DNA of 64,000 nt from Salinarimonas sp. (GTDB lineage Bacteria > Pseudomonadota > Alphaproteobacteria > Rhizobiales > Beijerinckiaceae), in assembly GCF_040111675.1 (NCBI RefSeq), contig NZ_CP157794.1, positions 1,226,001-1,290,000 of the forward strand, given 5' to 3'. Below are positions 7,673 to 19,476 of the stretch, in pieces. The first letter of the stretch is position 1. Every line of letters begins with the position of its first letter. Under the pieces are notes generated by a model, which had not been told where the DNA came from, did no database searches, and saw only the letters and a program-made list of their open reading frames with translations. A program made the translations under genes and the position numbers.

Positions 7673-9712
7673 ATGCTGATCGAAGCCGGACATTTCGCGC
7701 TGGCCCTGGCGCTGGGCCTCTCCCTGGTCCAGTTCCTCGTGCCGCTCTGGGGCGCGCGGTCGAACGACGCCACGTTGATGAACGTCGGCCCCCCGGCGGC
7801 GCTGGGCGTCTTCGGGCTCGTCTTGTTCTCGTTCGGGGTGCTCACCTTCGCCTACGCGACGTCGGACTTCTCGGTCTACAACGTCGTCGCCAACTCGCAT
7901 TCGGCCAAGCCCTTCGTCTACAAGCTCACCGGCGTGTGGGGGAACCACGAGGGCTCGATGCTCCTGTGGATCGTCATCCTCGCCCTGTTCGGCGCCCTCG
8001 TGGCGGTGGCGAAGAACGCCGTGCCGCCGAAGCTGCGCGCCAACACCATCGCCATGCAGGGGCTGATCACCGTCGCCTTCCTGCTCTTCCTCTTGATGAC
8101 CTCGAACCCGTTCGAGCGGCTCGAGCCCGCGCCGTTCGAGGGGCAGGACCTCAACCCCTTCCTCCAGGATCCCGGCCTCGCGATCCATCCGCCGCTCCTC
8201 TACGTCGGCTATGTCGGCTTCTCGATCACCTTCGCCTTCGCCATGGCGGCCCTGATCGAGGGGAAGATCGACGCGGTCTGGGCGCGCGCGGTGCGTCCCT
8301 GGACGCTCATGGCCTGGGGCTTCCTGACGCTCGGGATCGCCATGGGCTCCTACTGGGCCTATTACGAGCTCGGCTGGGGCGGCTGGTGGTTCTGGGACCC
8401 GGTCGAGAACGCCTCGCTGATGCCCTGGCTCGTCGGCACGGCCCTGATCCACTCCACCATCGTCATGGAGAAGCGCGACGCGCTCAAGGTCTGGACCATC
8501 CTGCTCGCGATCCTGACCTTCTCGCTGTCGCTGCTCGGCACCTTCCTGGTGCGCTCGGGCGTGCTGACCTCGGTGCACGCCTTCGCCGTCGACCCCGACC
8601 GCGGCCTCTTCATCCTGGGCATCCTGATCTTCTTCATCGGCGGCTCGCTCGCGCTCTTCGCCTGGCGCGCGCCGATGCTGAAGCAGGGCGGCATCTTTGC
8701 GCCGGTCTCGCGGGAGGGCGCGCTCGTCCTCAACAACCTCTTTCTCACCACCGCCTGCGCGACGGTCTTCATCGGCACGCTCTACCCGCTCGCGCTCGAG
8801 GCGTTGACGGGGGCGAAGATCTCGGTCGGCGCGCCCTTCTTCAACGCCACCTTCCTGCCTGTGGTGATCCCGCTCTTGATGCTGCTGCCGTTCGGTCAGG
8901 TCCTCGCCTGGAAGCGCGGCGACCTGTCGGGCGTCGCGAGCCGGCTCTACGCCGCGGCGGGCCTCGCCATCCTGGCGACGATCGGCGTCTACGCGCTCAC
9001 CTTCGGCGGCCCGGCGCTCGCGCCGCTGGCGGTCGGGCTCGGCGTCTTCCTCGTGCTCGGCGCCTTCAACGAGGTGATCACGCGGGCGAAGGGCGCGGGC
9101 GGCCTCTCGCTCGCGGCGAAGCGCGCGATGGGCCTGCCGCGCTCCACCTGGGGCACGGTCCTCGCCCATGCCGGCGTCGGCGTCACCGTCATCGGCATCG
9201 CGGCCACCGCCTGGTCGGTGGAGCGCATCGTCTCGATGAACCCGGGCGACGTGCAGCCGATCGCCGGCTACGAGGCCCGGCTGGAGGGCGTCTTCCCGCG
9301 CACGCTGCACAATTACCGCGAGGACGTCGCGCGCTTCACGCTCCTCGACGACGGCCGCGAGGTGGCGCTGCTCGAGACCATGAAGCGCATCTACCCCGCC
9401 CGCGGCATGTCGACCACCGAGGCGGGCCTCGAGACCTTCGGCTTCAGCCAGGTCTACATCTCCTTCGGCGAGGTGCAGCCGGACGGCTCGCTCGGCGTGC
9501 GGCTCTATTACAAGCCCTGGGTGCTGCTGATCTGGATCGGCTCGGTGATCATGGCGGCCGGCGCCGCCGTCTCCCTGACGGACCGCCGCTTCCGGGTCGG
9601 CGCGCCGGTGCGTTCGAAAGGCTCGCAGTCCGGGTCGCAGCCGGGCGCGCGCAAGAGCGCCGGCGGTCGCCCGGCCGAGGGCGGCGCCACCGCCGCCGTT
9701 CCCGCGGAGTGA
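7673..9712 (+). CDS. ccmF: Cytochrome c heme lyase subunit CcmF (CycK)
   Basis: CcmF is the large polytopic core of the heme ligation complex, joining heme to the CXXCH motif of apocytochromes. The protein has 679 residues and many membrane helices. The tryptophan-rich WWD motif WGGWWFWDPVENAS lies at about 235-250. The conserved stretch GVWGNHEGSMLLW is near residue 88. The C-terminal tail after the last helix (about 640-679) is low-complexity and variable. Start at 7673 (MLIEAGHFALALALG) is standard for the family. Ccm genes for the heme ABC exporter and CcmG are not in this window. Confidence 0.96.
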   Translation: MLIEAGHFALALALGLSLVQFLVPLWGARSNDATLMNVGPPAALGVFGLVLFSFGVLTFAYATSDFSVYNVVANSHSAKPFVYKLTGVWGNHEGSMLLWIVILALFGALVAVAKNAVPPKLRANTIAMQGLITVAFLLFLLMTSNPFERLEPAPFEGQDLNPFLQDPGLAIHPPLLYVGYVGFSITFAFAMAALIEGKIDAVWARAVRPWTLMAWGFLTLGIAMGSYWAYYELGWGGWWFWDPVENASLMPWLVGTALIHSTIVMEKRDALKVWTILLAILTFSLSLLGTFLVRSGVLTSVHAFAVDPDRGLFILGILIFFIGGSLALFAWRAPMLKQGGIFAPVSREGALVLNNLFLTTACATVFIGTLYPLALEALTGAKISVGAPFFNATFLPVVIPLLMLLPFGQVLAWKRGDLSGVASRLYAAAGLAILATIGVYALTFGGPALAPLAVGLGVFLVLGAFNEVITRAKGAGGLSLAAKRAMGLPRSTWGTVLAHAGVGVTVIGIAATAWSVERIVSMNPGDVQPIAGYEARLEGVFPRTLHNYREDVARFTLLDDGREVALLETMKRIYPARGMSTTEAGLETFGFSQVYISFGEVQPDGSLGVRLYYKPWVLLIWIGSVIMAAGAAVSLTDRRFRVGAPVRSKGSQSGSQPGARKSAGGRPAEGGATAAVPAE

Positions 9713-9717
9713 CCGCC

Positions 9718-10203
9718 ATGAACCGCCTGCGCGCCCTCCTCGCCGCTCTCGCCATCGCCGGGTTCGCGCTCGCGAGCCCGGCCCAGGCGCTCAATCCGAG
9801 CGAGATGCTCGACGATCCCGCGCTCGAGGAGCGCGCCCGCGAGGTCTCGAAGGGCCTGCGCTGCCTCGTCTGCCAGAACCAGTCCATCGACGATTCGGAC
9901 GCGCCGCTGGCCAAGGACCTGCGCATCCTGGTGCGCGAGCGCCTCGAGGCGGGGGACACGAACGACCAGGTCCTCGACTTCGTCGTCGCCCGCTACGGCG
10001 ACTTCGTGCTGCTGCGCCCGCCGATGAACGCCTACACGATCATGCTCTGGGTCGGCCCGACCCTCGTGCTGATCGCCGGCGCGGCGGGCCTGTTCGTCAC
10101 CGTGCGCCGCCGCCGCATCGCGGCGAACGCGCCCACCGCGCCGGGCCTCTCGGCGGAGGAGGAGGCGACGCTCGCGAAGATCCTGGAGCGCGAGAAGGGG
10201 TGA
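9718..10203 (+). CDS. ccmH: Cytochrome c maturation protein CcmH (CycL)
   Basis: CcmH is a thioredoxin-like membrane protein that reduces the apocytochrome cysteines before heme attachment. The protein has 161 residues: a signal peptide (1-23, cut after AQA), a three-helix domain with the redox motif LRCLVCQNQ, a membrane helix (about 103-125) and a charged tail. The ATG is five bases after the ccmF stop, so it is translated from the same message. It is the short CcmH form; the TPR function is supplied by separate CcmI, the usual alphaproteobacterial arrangement. Confidence 0.96.
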   Translation: MNRLRALLAALAIAGFALASPAQALNPSEMLDDPALEERAREVSKGLRCLVCQNQSIDDSDAPLAKDLRILVRERLEAGDTNDQVLDFVVARYGDFVLLRPPMNAYTIMLWVGPTLVLIAGAAGLFVTVRRRRIAANAPTAPGLSAEEEATLAKILEREKG

Positions 10204-10231
10204 GGCGCGGCCCTCGCGACCGGGCCGCGCC
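10204..10231 (+). terminator. GC-rich hairpin after ccmH
   Basis: GGCGCGGCCC pairs perfectly with GGGCCGCGCC around an eight-base loop directly after the ccmH stop. There is no U-tract, so it may act as a transcript end stabiliser or rho-dependent end between convergent genes rather than as an intrinsic terminator. Confidence 0.45.
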
Positions 10232-10529
10232 GCCGGTGCGCACGGGGTGCGCCCCGCGCTCGGTCGGAGCCGACCGTAGGCTCAGGCCGCCTTCTTGTTG
10301 GCGGCCTTCTCGGCGAGCTTGGTGAGCTTCTCGTCGGTGCGGCTCTCCTCCTTGAGGGTCTGCTCGAGCAGCTTCGCCGCGTCCTTCATGCCGAGCTCGT
10401 TGGCCCAGGTGCGCAGCGTGCCGTAGCGCGAGATCTCGTAGTGCTCGATGGCCTGGGCGGCGGCGATCACGCCCGCGTCGAGGGCGGGGGAGCCCTTGAA
10501 GTCGGACATGACCTCCTTGGCCTCCTCGA

Positions 10530-14138
<3,609 letters not shown>

Positions 14139-14242
14139 GGATCGTGCAAGGAGAAGACGAGGGACGGGTTCGGGCAACGCCGGCGCCGGCCCGCGGGTTC
14201 GCCGCGGTTCGGATCGCGCGCGCGGTATGCGCGTTTCCCCTC

Positions 14243-14262
14243 CTCTTTCCCTTGGGAAAGAG
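14243..14262. promoter_or_regulatory. Perfect palindrome upstream of the ArsR-family gene
   Basis: CTCTTTCCCTTGGGAAAGAG has nine-base arms around TT. It is followed by an AT-rich stretch (cttatatacatac at 14265-14277), unusual in this GC-rich region and a plausible promoter -10 area. It lies about 85 bp before the ArsR-type start and 105 bp upstream of the divergent Mfd gene, so it could be the operator for either. This is inference from symmetry and position. Confidence 0.5.
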
Positions 14263-14346
14263 ACGCTTATATACATACGACCTACGTCGAATGATGCACA
14301 TGCGGCTCGACCCGTCGGGTCGAGCAGAGAGGCCGAGGGCGCACGG

Positions 14347-14703
14347 ATGACCGCCGCCGCACAGACCATCGATCGCGCCGCCGACCGCGCCGTCGCGCCC
14401 GTCATCGACGTCGACCAGCTCCTCGCCAACGCCCGCGAGGCGAGCGAATTCCTCAAGGCGCTCTCGCACGAGACGCGGCTGATCATCCTGTGCGTCTTGA
14501 TCGAGGGCGAGAAGTCCGTCACCGAGCTCGAGGAGATGCTGAACATGCGCCAGCCGGCCGTGTCCCAGCAGCTCGCCCGCCTGCGCGCCGACGACCTCGT
14601 CGCCAGCCGCCGCGACGGCAAGAACATCTACTATTCCCTCGCCCGCCCCGAGGTGATCGAGGTCATCGGCGCGCTGCAGAAGGCGTTCTGCGCGGTGCGG
14701 TGA
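14347..14703 (+). CDS. ArsR-family repressor, SqrR/BigR-like
   Basis: This is a 118-residue winged-helix repressor. The DNA-binding helices are in SVTELEEMLNMRQPAVSQQL and the wing in SRRDGKNIYYSL. It has exactly two cysteines, Cys49 (IILCVLI) and Cys115 (KAFCAVR), 66 residues apart. That is the spacing of the reactive pair in SqrR (Cys41/Cys107) and BigR (Cys42/Cys108), which sense persulfides by forming a tetrasulfide link. Its metal-binding loop lacks the CVC motif of arsenic-responsive ArsR. A reactive-sulfur sensor is therefore inferred. The start ATG follows a perfect palindrome and an AT-rich promoter-like stretch. Its 3' end overlaps the convergent hydrolase gene by 41 bp. Confidence 0.9.
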   Translation: MTAAAQTIDRAADRAVAPVIDVDQLLANAREASEFLKALSHETRLIILCVLIEGEKSVTELEEMLNMRQPAVSQQLARLRADDLVASRRDGKNIYYSLARPEVIEVIGALQKAFCAVR

Positions 14704-15769
14704 GGGGCGAGGCCTCGAGGACGAGGCTCTCCACCACCCGCACCCCCGCCAGCGCCTCCGCCAGCTCTCCCACCCGCTCCCCCGCCAGGAACGCCGGCAT
14801 CAGCGCCTGCGGCCGCGTCCGCGCGGCCAGCGCGCGCAGGTCGGAGAGGCGCGGGTGGACGTTCCAGCGCAGGAAGGTCGCGCGGCCCGCGGCGACCGCC
14901 TCCGCGGCCGGGGTGCCTTCCGCCACGTGGCCTGTGAAGACGATGTCGGCTCCGCCGCGGGCGAGGAGGGCGGCGGCGACGCCCGTCTCGGCGTTCGGGC
15001 CGGCGGCGATCATGGCGCCGAAGAGGGGCGCGTCCTCCGTCAGCGGCTCGGTCTCGGCGAGGAGGCGGGCGACCGCGCCGGCCGCGGCGTCCGCGACGAG
15101 GCCGTGGGCGAGGGCGATCGCGGCGACGCGGCGATGGGCGGGGTCGAGGCGCACGGGGAGAATTTCCGCCAGCGCGAGCGCCATGTCGAGGCCGCGGCCG
15201 TCGGCGGGGCACGGGAGCAGCAGCGGCCCGCCGGCGCGGGCGCGGGCGAGGAGCGGCAGGGCGGCCTCGGCGAGGGGCGTGTCCCAGGTCCCGTAGGCGG
15301 CGTCGGCGATGACGATGTGCGCCGGCGGGAACGGGTCGAGGGGGTAGACGGCGCTCTCGGCGGTGACGTCGCCGGTATAGAGCACGCCCTCGGCCCCGCC
15401 GAGCCGCAGCCAGACGCCGCCCGGCGCATGGCTCGCGCGCCCGGTCTCCACCCGAACGCCGGCGATGGTCGTCTCCCCCGCGAGCGGCAGCGGGCGGGCG
15501 CGGGCCAGCGCCGGATGGCCGGCGATGGCGATCACGGGCGCGGTGGCGTAGAGGGGCGCGTCCTCCGGGACGAGGTCGAGCGCGCCGACATGGTCGCCGT
15601 GCCCGTGGCTGATCAGGACGGCGTCGAGCCGGCCGACGCCCGAAAGGTCCGGCCGGCGTCCCGCGTCCGGGCCCTCGCCGCAATCGAGGAGGAGCCGCGC
15701 GCCGTCGATCTCGACGAGGAAGCAGGCCGGGCCCTTGGTCCCGAAACCCGAGAGAGCCGTGACCCTCAT
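14663..15769 (-). CDS. Metallo-beta-lactamase-fold hydrolase
   Basis: This 368-residue protein has an MBL fold with the zinc motif HGHGDH (His55, His57, Asp59, His60), a further ligand in YTGDVTAES and a C-terminal HVAEGTPAAEA segment that recalls beta-CASP/RNase J-like exonuclease folds. The N-terminus MRVTALSGFGTKGPACFLVE and a nearby acidic residue complete the metal site. The substrate is not evident. The ATG is ten bases after the stop of the ABC ATPase gene, so the two are cotranscribed, and its end runs 41 bp into the convergent ArsR gene. Confidence 0.85.
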   Translation of the reverse strand: MRVTALSGFGTKGPACFLVEIDGARLLLDCGEGPDAGRRPDLSGVGRLDAVLISHGHGDHVGALDLVPEDAPLYATAPVIAIAGHPALARARPLPLAGETTIAGVRVETGRASHAPGGVWLRLGGAEGVLYTGDVTAESAVYPLDPFPPAHIVIADAAYGTWDTPLAEAALPLLARARAGGPLLLPCPADGRGLDMALALAEILPVRLDPAHRRVAAIALAHGLVADAAAGAVARLLAETEPLTEDAPLFGAMIAAGPNAETGVAAALLARGGADIVFTGHVAEGTPAAEAVAAGRATFLRWNVHPRLSDLRALAARTRPQALMPAFLAGERVGELAEALAGVRVVESLVLEASPLTAPRRTPSAARR

Positions 15770-15779
15770 GCGGTGATCC

Positions 15780-16832
15780 TCACTCCGCGAGCGCCCACGC
15801 GTCCTCCACCGCGAGCCCCACCCGCGTGCCCGGCGCGCGCGCCTCGCGGGAATGGACCTGCACGAGGACGTCCTCCACCCCGTCGATGGCGAGGTCGAGC
15901 GTGTGGGCGCCGCCGCGATAGACCGCGTCGACCACGCGGGCGGGGATGGCGTCGAGGGCCTCGGAGAGGGAGAGCGTCTCCGAGCGCAGGACGAGCCGGC
16001 CCGGGCCGGGCGCCGTCGCCGCGCCGCGGGCGGCGAGGGTGCGGCCGGCGAGGGAGACGGTCAGGCGGCCCTCGCGGGCGGGCTCGAGGATCGCGACCGG
16101 CACGAGCGCCCCGCGGCCGATGAAGCGCGCCACCATCTCGGTCGCCGGGGCGGCGTAGAGGTCCTGCGGGGCGGCGACCTGCTGGAGGCGGCCCTCGTGC
16201 ATCACGGCGATCGTGTCGGCGAGCGCCATCGCCTCGGCCTGATCGTGCGTGACGGTGACGAAGGTCGCGCCGGTCTCGCGGTGCAGGCGGCGGAACTCGC
16301 GCTGCATGGTCTCGCGCAGATGGGCGTCGAGATTGGCCAGCGGCTCGTCGAGCAGGATCAGCGGCGGCTCCAGCGCGAGGCAGCGCGCCAGCGCCACCCG
16401 TTGGCGCTGGCCGCCGGAGAGCTGCGCGGGCTTGCGGTCGGCGAAATCGGCGAGGCCCACCATGGCGAGCGCGTCGGCGACGCGCCGGCGGCGCTTGTCG
16501 GCCGGCAGGCGGCGCACCTTCAGCCCGAAGGCCACGTTGTCGGCGACCGACATGTGGGGCCACAGCGCGTAGGACTGGAACACCATGCCGAGCCCGCGCT
16601 CCTCCGGCTCGACGAAGGTCCCGCCATCGGCGACGACGCGCCCGGCGATGGCGATGCGCCCGGCGCTCGGCCGCTCGAGCCCCGCGACGAGGCGCAGGAG
16701 CGTGGTCTTGCCGCAGCCCGACGGCCCCAGCAGCGCCAGGAACGCGCCCTCCGCCACCGCGAGGCCGACCCCGTCGACCGCCCGCGCCGCGCCGAACGCC
16801 TTCGTCACCCCGTCGAGCTCGAGCCCGCTCAT
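15780..16832 (-). CDS. ABC importer ATP-binding protein, iron/polyamine/aminoethylphosphonate type
   Basis: This cytoplasmic ATPase subunit of an importer has 350 residues. Walker A is LGPSGCGKTT, the Q-loop is MVFQSYALWPHM, the signature is LSGGQRQRVALARCL, Walker B is LILLDEPLANLD and the switch is VTHDQAEAMALAD. A C-terminal TOBE domain (about 240-350) puts it in the CUT1/FbpC/PotA class. GGAGA upstream supports the ATG at 16832. It sits between an SMP-30 gene upstream and the MBL gene downstream on the same strand. No permease is adjacent; the binding protein and permease at 28788-31527 lack an ATPase and could be its partners. Confidence 0.93.
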   Translation of the reverse strand: MSGLELDGVTKAFGAARAVDGVGLAVAEGAFLALLGPSGCGKTTLLRLVAGLERPSAGRIAIAGRVVADGGTFVEPEERGLGMVFQSYALWPHMSVADNVAFGLKVRRLPADKRRRRVADALAMVGLADFADRKPAQLSGGQRQRVALARCLALEPPLILLDEPLANLDAHLRETMQREFRRLHRETGATFVTVTHDQAEAMALADTIAVMHEGRLQQVAAPQDLYAAPATEMVARFIGRGALVPVAILEPAREGRLTVSLAGRTLAARGAATAPGPGRLVLRSETLSLSEALDAIPARVVDAVYRGGAHTLDLAIDGVEDVLVQVHSREARAPGTRVGLAVEDAWALAE

Positions 16833-16915
16833 CGTGTCTCCTGGTTCTGGCCCCTGCCCGCCTTGTTCCGCCCGCGCGTGACAGGCGCATGACGCCCCCC
16901 GGCGCACGCCGCGCC

Positions 16916-17827
16916 TCACCCCACCGCCGGGAGCGCCCCCGCGAAGCGCCGCTCCGGCAGCCCCCGGATCCCGAACGCCGCACCCACGTCCGCCACGAAG
17001 ATCCCCCCGGCCAGCGGCTCGCGGGCATAGGCGTCCGGCGTCATGCCCTCGCGGGCGGTGGTGATGTAGAGCCGGTCGAGGTTCGGGCCGCCGAGGCAGC
17101 AGCAGGTGACCTGCGAGGCGGGGAGCGTCACGCGGATGTCGGGCGTCCCGTCCGGCAGGTGGCGCTGCACGCAGGCGCCGTCGAAGCGCGCGCTCCAGAG
17201 CCCGCCCTCGGCGTCGACGCAGGCGCCGTCGGGCACGCCCTCGCCCTCGGCCGTGGTGGCGAAGACCTCGCGCGCGCCCAGCGCGCCGGTCTGCGGATCG
17301 CGGACGTGGCGCCAGATCGTGCGCGTCGGGCTGTCGGCGAGAAACATCGTCCGGCCGTCGGGCGAGAAGGCGATGGAGTTGGTGATGGCGATCCCGGTGA
17401 CGAGGGGCGTCTCGACGACGCCGTCGTAGCGGATCACCCGGGAAACCGGCTGGTGCGCGGCCTCGTCCATGCCGCCGACGACGAACGCGCCCGCGGGATC
17501 GCAGCGCCCGTCGTTGAGGCGCGTGGCCGGGTTCTCCGGCTCGAAGGCGGTGAGCCGCCGGCGTGCGCCGGTCGAAAGGTCGAGGGCGAAGAGGCCGCTC
17601 GCGAAGGCGGCGAGGACGACATCGCCCCCGCTCTCGGGGAAGGCGAAGGCGGTGAGGCGCTCCTCCAGCGCGCGGCTCCTCAGGTCGCCGCCGTCGGCGT
17701 CGCAGGAGAGGAGGAGCCGGCCGTGGATGTCGGTCCACCAGAGCCGGCCGTCGTACGGGTTCCACTGGATGCCTTCGCCGAGAACGGCGCTGGTTCTGAC
17801 GAGCAGGCGGGCCTCGATCGTGCGCAT
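16916..17827 (-). CDS. SMP-30/gluconolactonase-family lactonase
   Basis: This 303-residue six-bladed beta-propeller protein probably hydrolyses a sugar lactone. The metal-site residues appear in VLGEGIQWNPYDGRLWW, in RLNDGRCDPAGAF, in ITNSIAFSPDGRTMF and in VPDGACVDAEGG. A GAGG ribosome site precedes the ATG at 17827. It is divergent from a sugar-type dehydrogenase gene 100 bp away and is upstream of the ABC ATPase on the same strand. The lactonase/dehydrogenase pair parallels the one in the sulfoquinovose cluster (59410-61078) and suggests oxidation of an aldose to its acid. The sugar is unknown. Confidence 0.9.
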   Translation of the reverse strand: MRTIEARLLVRTSAVLGEGIQWNPYDGRLWWTDIHGRLLLSCDADGGDLRSRALEERLTAFAFPESGGDVVLAAFASGLFALDLSTGARRRLTAFEPENPATRLNDGRCDPAGAFVVGGMDEAAHQPVSRVIRYDGVVETPLVTGIAITNSIAFSPDGRTMFLADSPTRTIWRHVRDPQTGALGAREVFATTAEGEGVPDGACVDAEGGLWSARFDGACVQRHLPDGTPDIRVTLPASQVTCCCLGGPNLDRLYITTAREGMTPDAYAREPLAGGIFVADVGAAFGIRGLPERRFAGALPAVG

Positions 17828-17927
17828 GACATCCTCGGTAGCAGGGGCGGATCTCGCGCAGCGTTTATTGACCGCCCGGAGCCTCGCGTCTAGCGTCCGG
17901 CGTCCACACCCCGCCTCGAGGCCCCCG

Positions 17928-18704
17928 ATGAGCGCCGCCGCCCCGACCGCCCTCTACCGCGATCTCGCCGACAAGACCGTGTTCGTCTCCGGCGGCGCGT
18001 CGGGCATCGGGGCCGACCTCGTCTGCGCCTTCGCGGCCCAGAAGGCGGCGACCTATTTCGTCGATCTCGACGCGGCGGCGGGGGAGGCCCTGGCGCGGCG
18101 GCTCTGCGACGAGACGGGCGCGCGGGTCGTGTTCGCGCGGGTCGACGTCACCGACACCGACGCGCTCGTCGCCGCCATCGACCGCGCGGCGGCGGAGACG
18201 GGGCGGCTCGACGCGCTGATGAACAACGCCGCCAACGACAGGCGCCAGCCGGCGGCGACGATCGGCCCGGCCGACTGGGACGCGGCGATGGCGGTGAACC
18301 TGAAGCACCAGTTCTTCGCCGCCCAGGCCGCCTTCCGCCACATGGCCCCGCGCCGGGCGGGCTCGATCGTCAATTTCGGCTCGACCTCCTACATGATCGG
18401 CGTGCCCGACCTCACCGCCTACGCCACCGCGAAATCCGCCGTGCGCGGCCTCACCCGCCAGCTCGCCCGCGAGTTCGGCCGCGACTTCGTGCGGGTCAAC
18501 GCCATCGTGCCGGGCGCGATTCTCACGCAAAAGCAGCTCGACCTGTGGATCTCGCCGGAGCGCGAGGCGGAGATCCTCGCCCTGCAATGCCTGCCGCGCC
18601 GGCTCGTCGGCCAGGACGTGGCCGAGCTCGCGCTGTTTCTCGCCTCCGACGTGTCGAGCGCCTGCACCTCGCAGGACTTCCGGGTGGACGGGGGGATCGT
18701 CTGA
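17928..18704 (+). CDS. Short-chain sugar dehydrogenase (SDR family)
   Basis: This NAD(P)-dependent dehydrogenase has 258 residues. The cofactor motif is SGGASGIG (21-28), the NNAAN segment is at about 99-103 and the catalytic Ser152/Tyr165/Lys169 lie in NFGSTSYM and TAYATAKSA. An acidic residue in YFVDLDAA favours NAD. The C-terminal TQKQLDLWISPE block matches the corresponding [12 protein letters not shown] in the dehydrogenase at 60299, so the two are close paralogues. The ATG at 17928 is chosen because the frame upstream is antisense to the lactonase gene. It probably works with that divergent lactonase. Confidence 0.9.
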   Translation: MSAAAPTALYRDLADKTVFVSGGASGIGADLVCAFAAQKAATYFVDLDAAAGEALARRLCDETGARVVFARVDVTDTDALVAAIDRAAAETGRLDALMNNAANDRRQPAATIGPADWDAAMAVNLKHQFFAAQAAFRHMAPRRAGSIVNFGSTSYMIGVPDLTAYATAKSAVRGLTRQLAREFGRDFVRVNAIVPGAILTQKQLDLWISPEREAEILALQCLPRRLVGQDVAELALFLASDVSSACTSQDFRVDGGIV

Positions 18705-18732
18705 GAGCGCGCGGACGCGTCTCGAAAGACCT

Positions 18733-18910
18733 GTCATCCCGGGCCGCGAAGCGGACCCGGGACCCATAACCTCGACGTCTCATCGAGCGCGCATCGCGCG
18801 CTCGTCTCGACGCCGATCCGTGCATCGAGGTCGCGCGACGAAGCCTGAAGGCTGCGAAAAAGGCGTCGGCGGATATGGGTCCCGGGTCGCCGTTCGGCGC
18901 CCGGGATGAT
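18733..18910. repeat. Interspersed palindromic repeat, GTCATCCCGG family, copy 2
   Basis: This 178-bp unit has the same ends and arms as copy 1 at 3666-3843 (GTCATCCCGGGCCGCGAAGC ... GCGCCCGGGATGAT) and shares its internal GCCTGAAGGC hairpin. It lies between convergent genes just after the dehydrogenase stop, where it may serve as a transcript end. Confidence 0.85.
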
Positions 18911-18932
18911 ATCGCGAACCTTCGCCGGCGGC

Positions 18933-19199
18933 TCAATCCGCCGTCGGCAGGCGGCGCATGGTGAACTCGATCAGCCCGTCGTCCAGCACGCGCCAGCTCT
19001 CGACCCGCGTCATGTAGGCGGCCTTGGGATAGCGCGTGAACCATTCGCGCGCGGTCTCGCGCGCCTGCTCGCGCGGCAGGCGATAGGTCTGCCGGGCGAA
19101 GGCCCCCGCGTCCGCGGGGCGGGCGCCCTCGCCGGCCGCGGCCGAGCGCGCGGCGAAGCGGCGGGCGATGTCGGCGGGCGTGCGGGGCGTGCGCGCCAT
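18933..19199 (-). CDS. Small conserved-looking hypothetical protein
   Basis: This 88-residue soluble protein has no recognised domain. It is rich in Arg and Ala and has the distinctive C-terminal block AREWFTRYPKAAYMTRVESW followed by RVLDDGLIEFTMRRLP, which looks like a compact alpha/beta fold rather than random coding. The ATG at 19199 (MARTPRTPADIARR) is preferred to an upstream start that would add a stretch covering the intergenic region. It stands alone, convergent with the dehydrogenase gene across the repeat and divergent from the glycan operon. Confidence 0.6.
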   Translation of the reverse strand: MARTPRTPADIARRFAARSAAAGEGARPADAGAFARQTYRLPREQARETAREWFTRYPKAAYMTRVESWRVLDDGLIEFTMRRLPTAD

Positions 19200-19476
19200 G
19201 GCCCACGGTTCCTCGATCGGTCGCGAATACGCTTCGAAATGTAGGTCGGGGAGGCGAGAGAGTCGAATCGCGCCGTCCGCCCACGCAGGGGCCCAGACCA
19301 CCCCCGCATCCTCCACAAAGCCTTTTTTCCTCGCGCCCGCGCGTTCCTAGGAACGTCGCGCATCTTTTCGCGTTGGCCGACGGAACCGCGACGCCGAGAT
19401 GGCGTTCGCTCCAGCATCTTCTTCTTCTTCTCTGCTCGCGTCCGGCCGGAGGCGCGGGTCCGCGCAGGGAGCGTTC

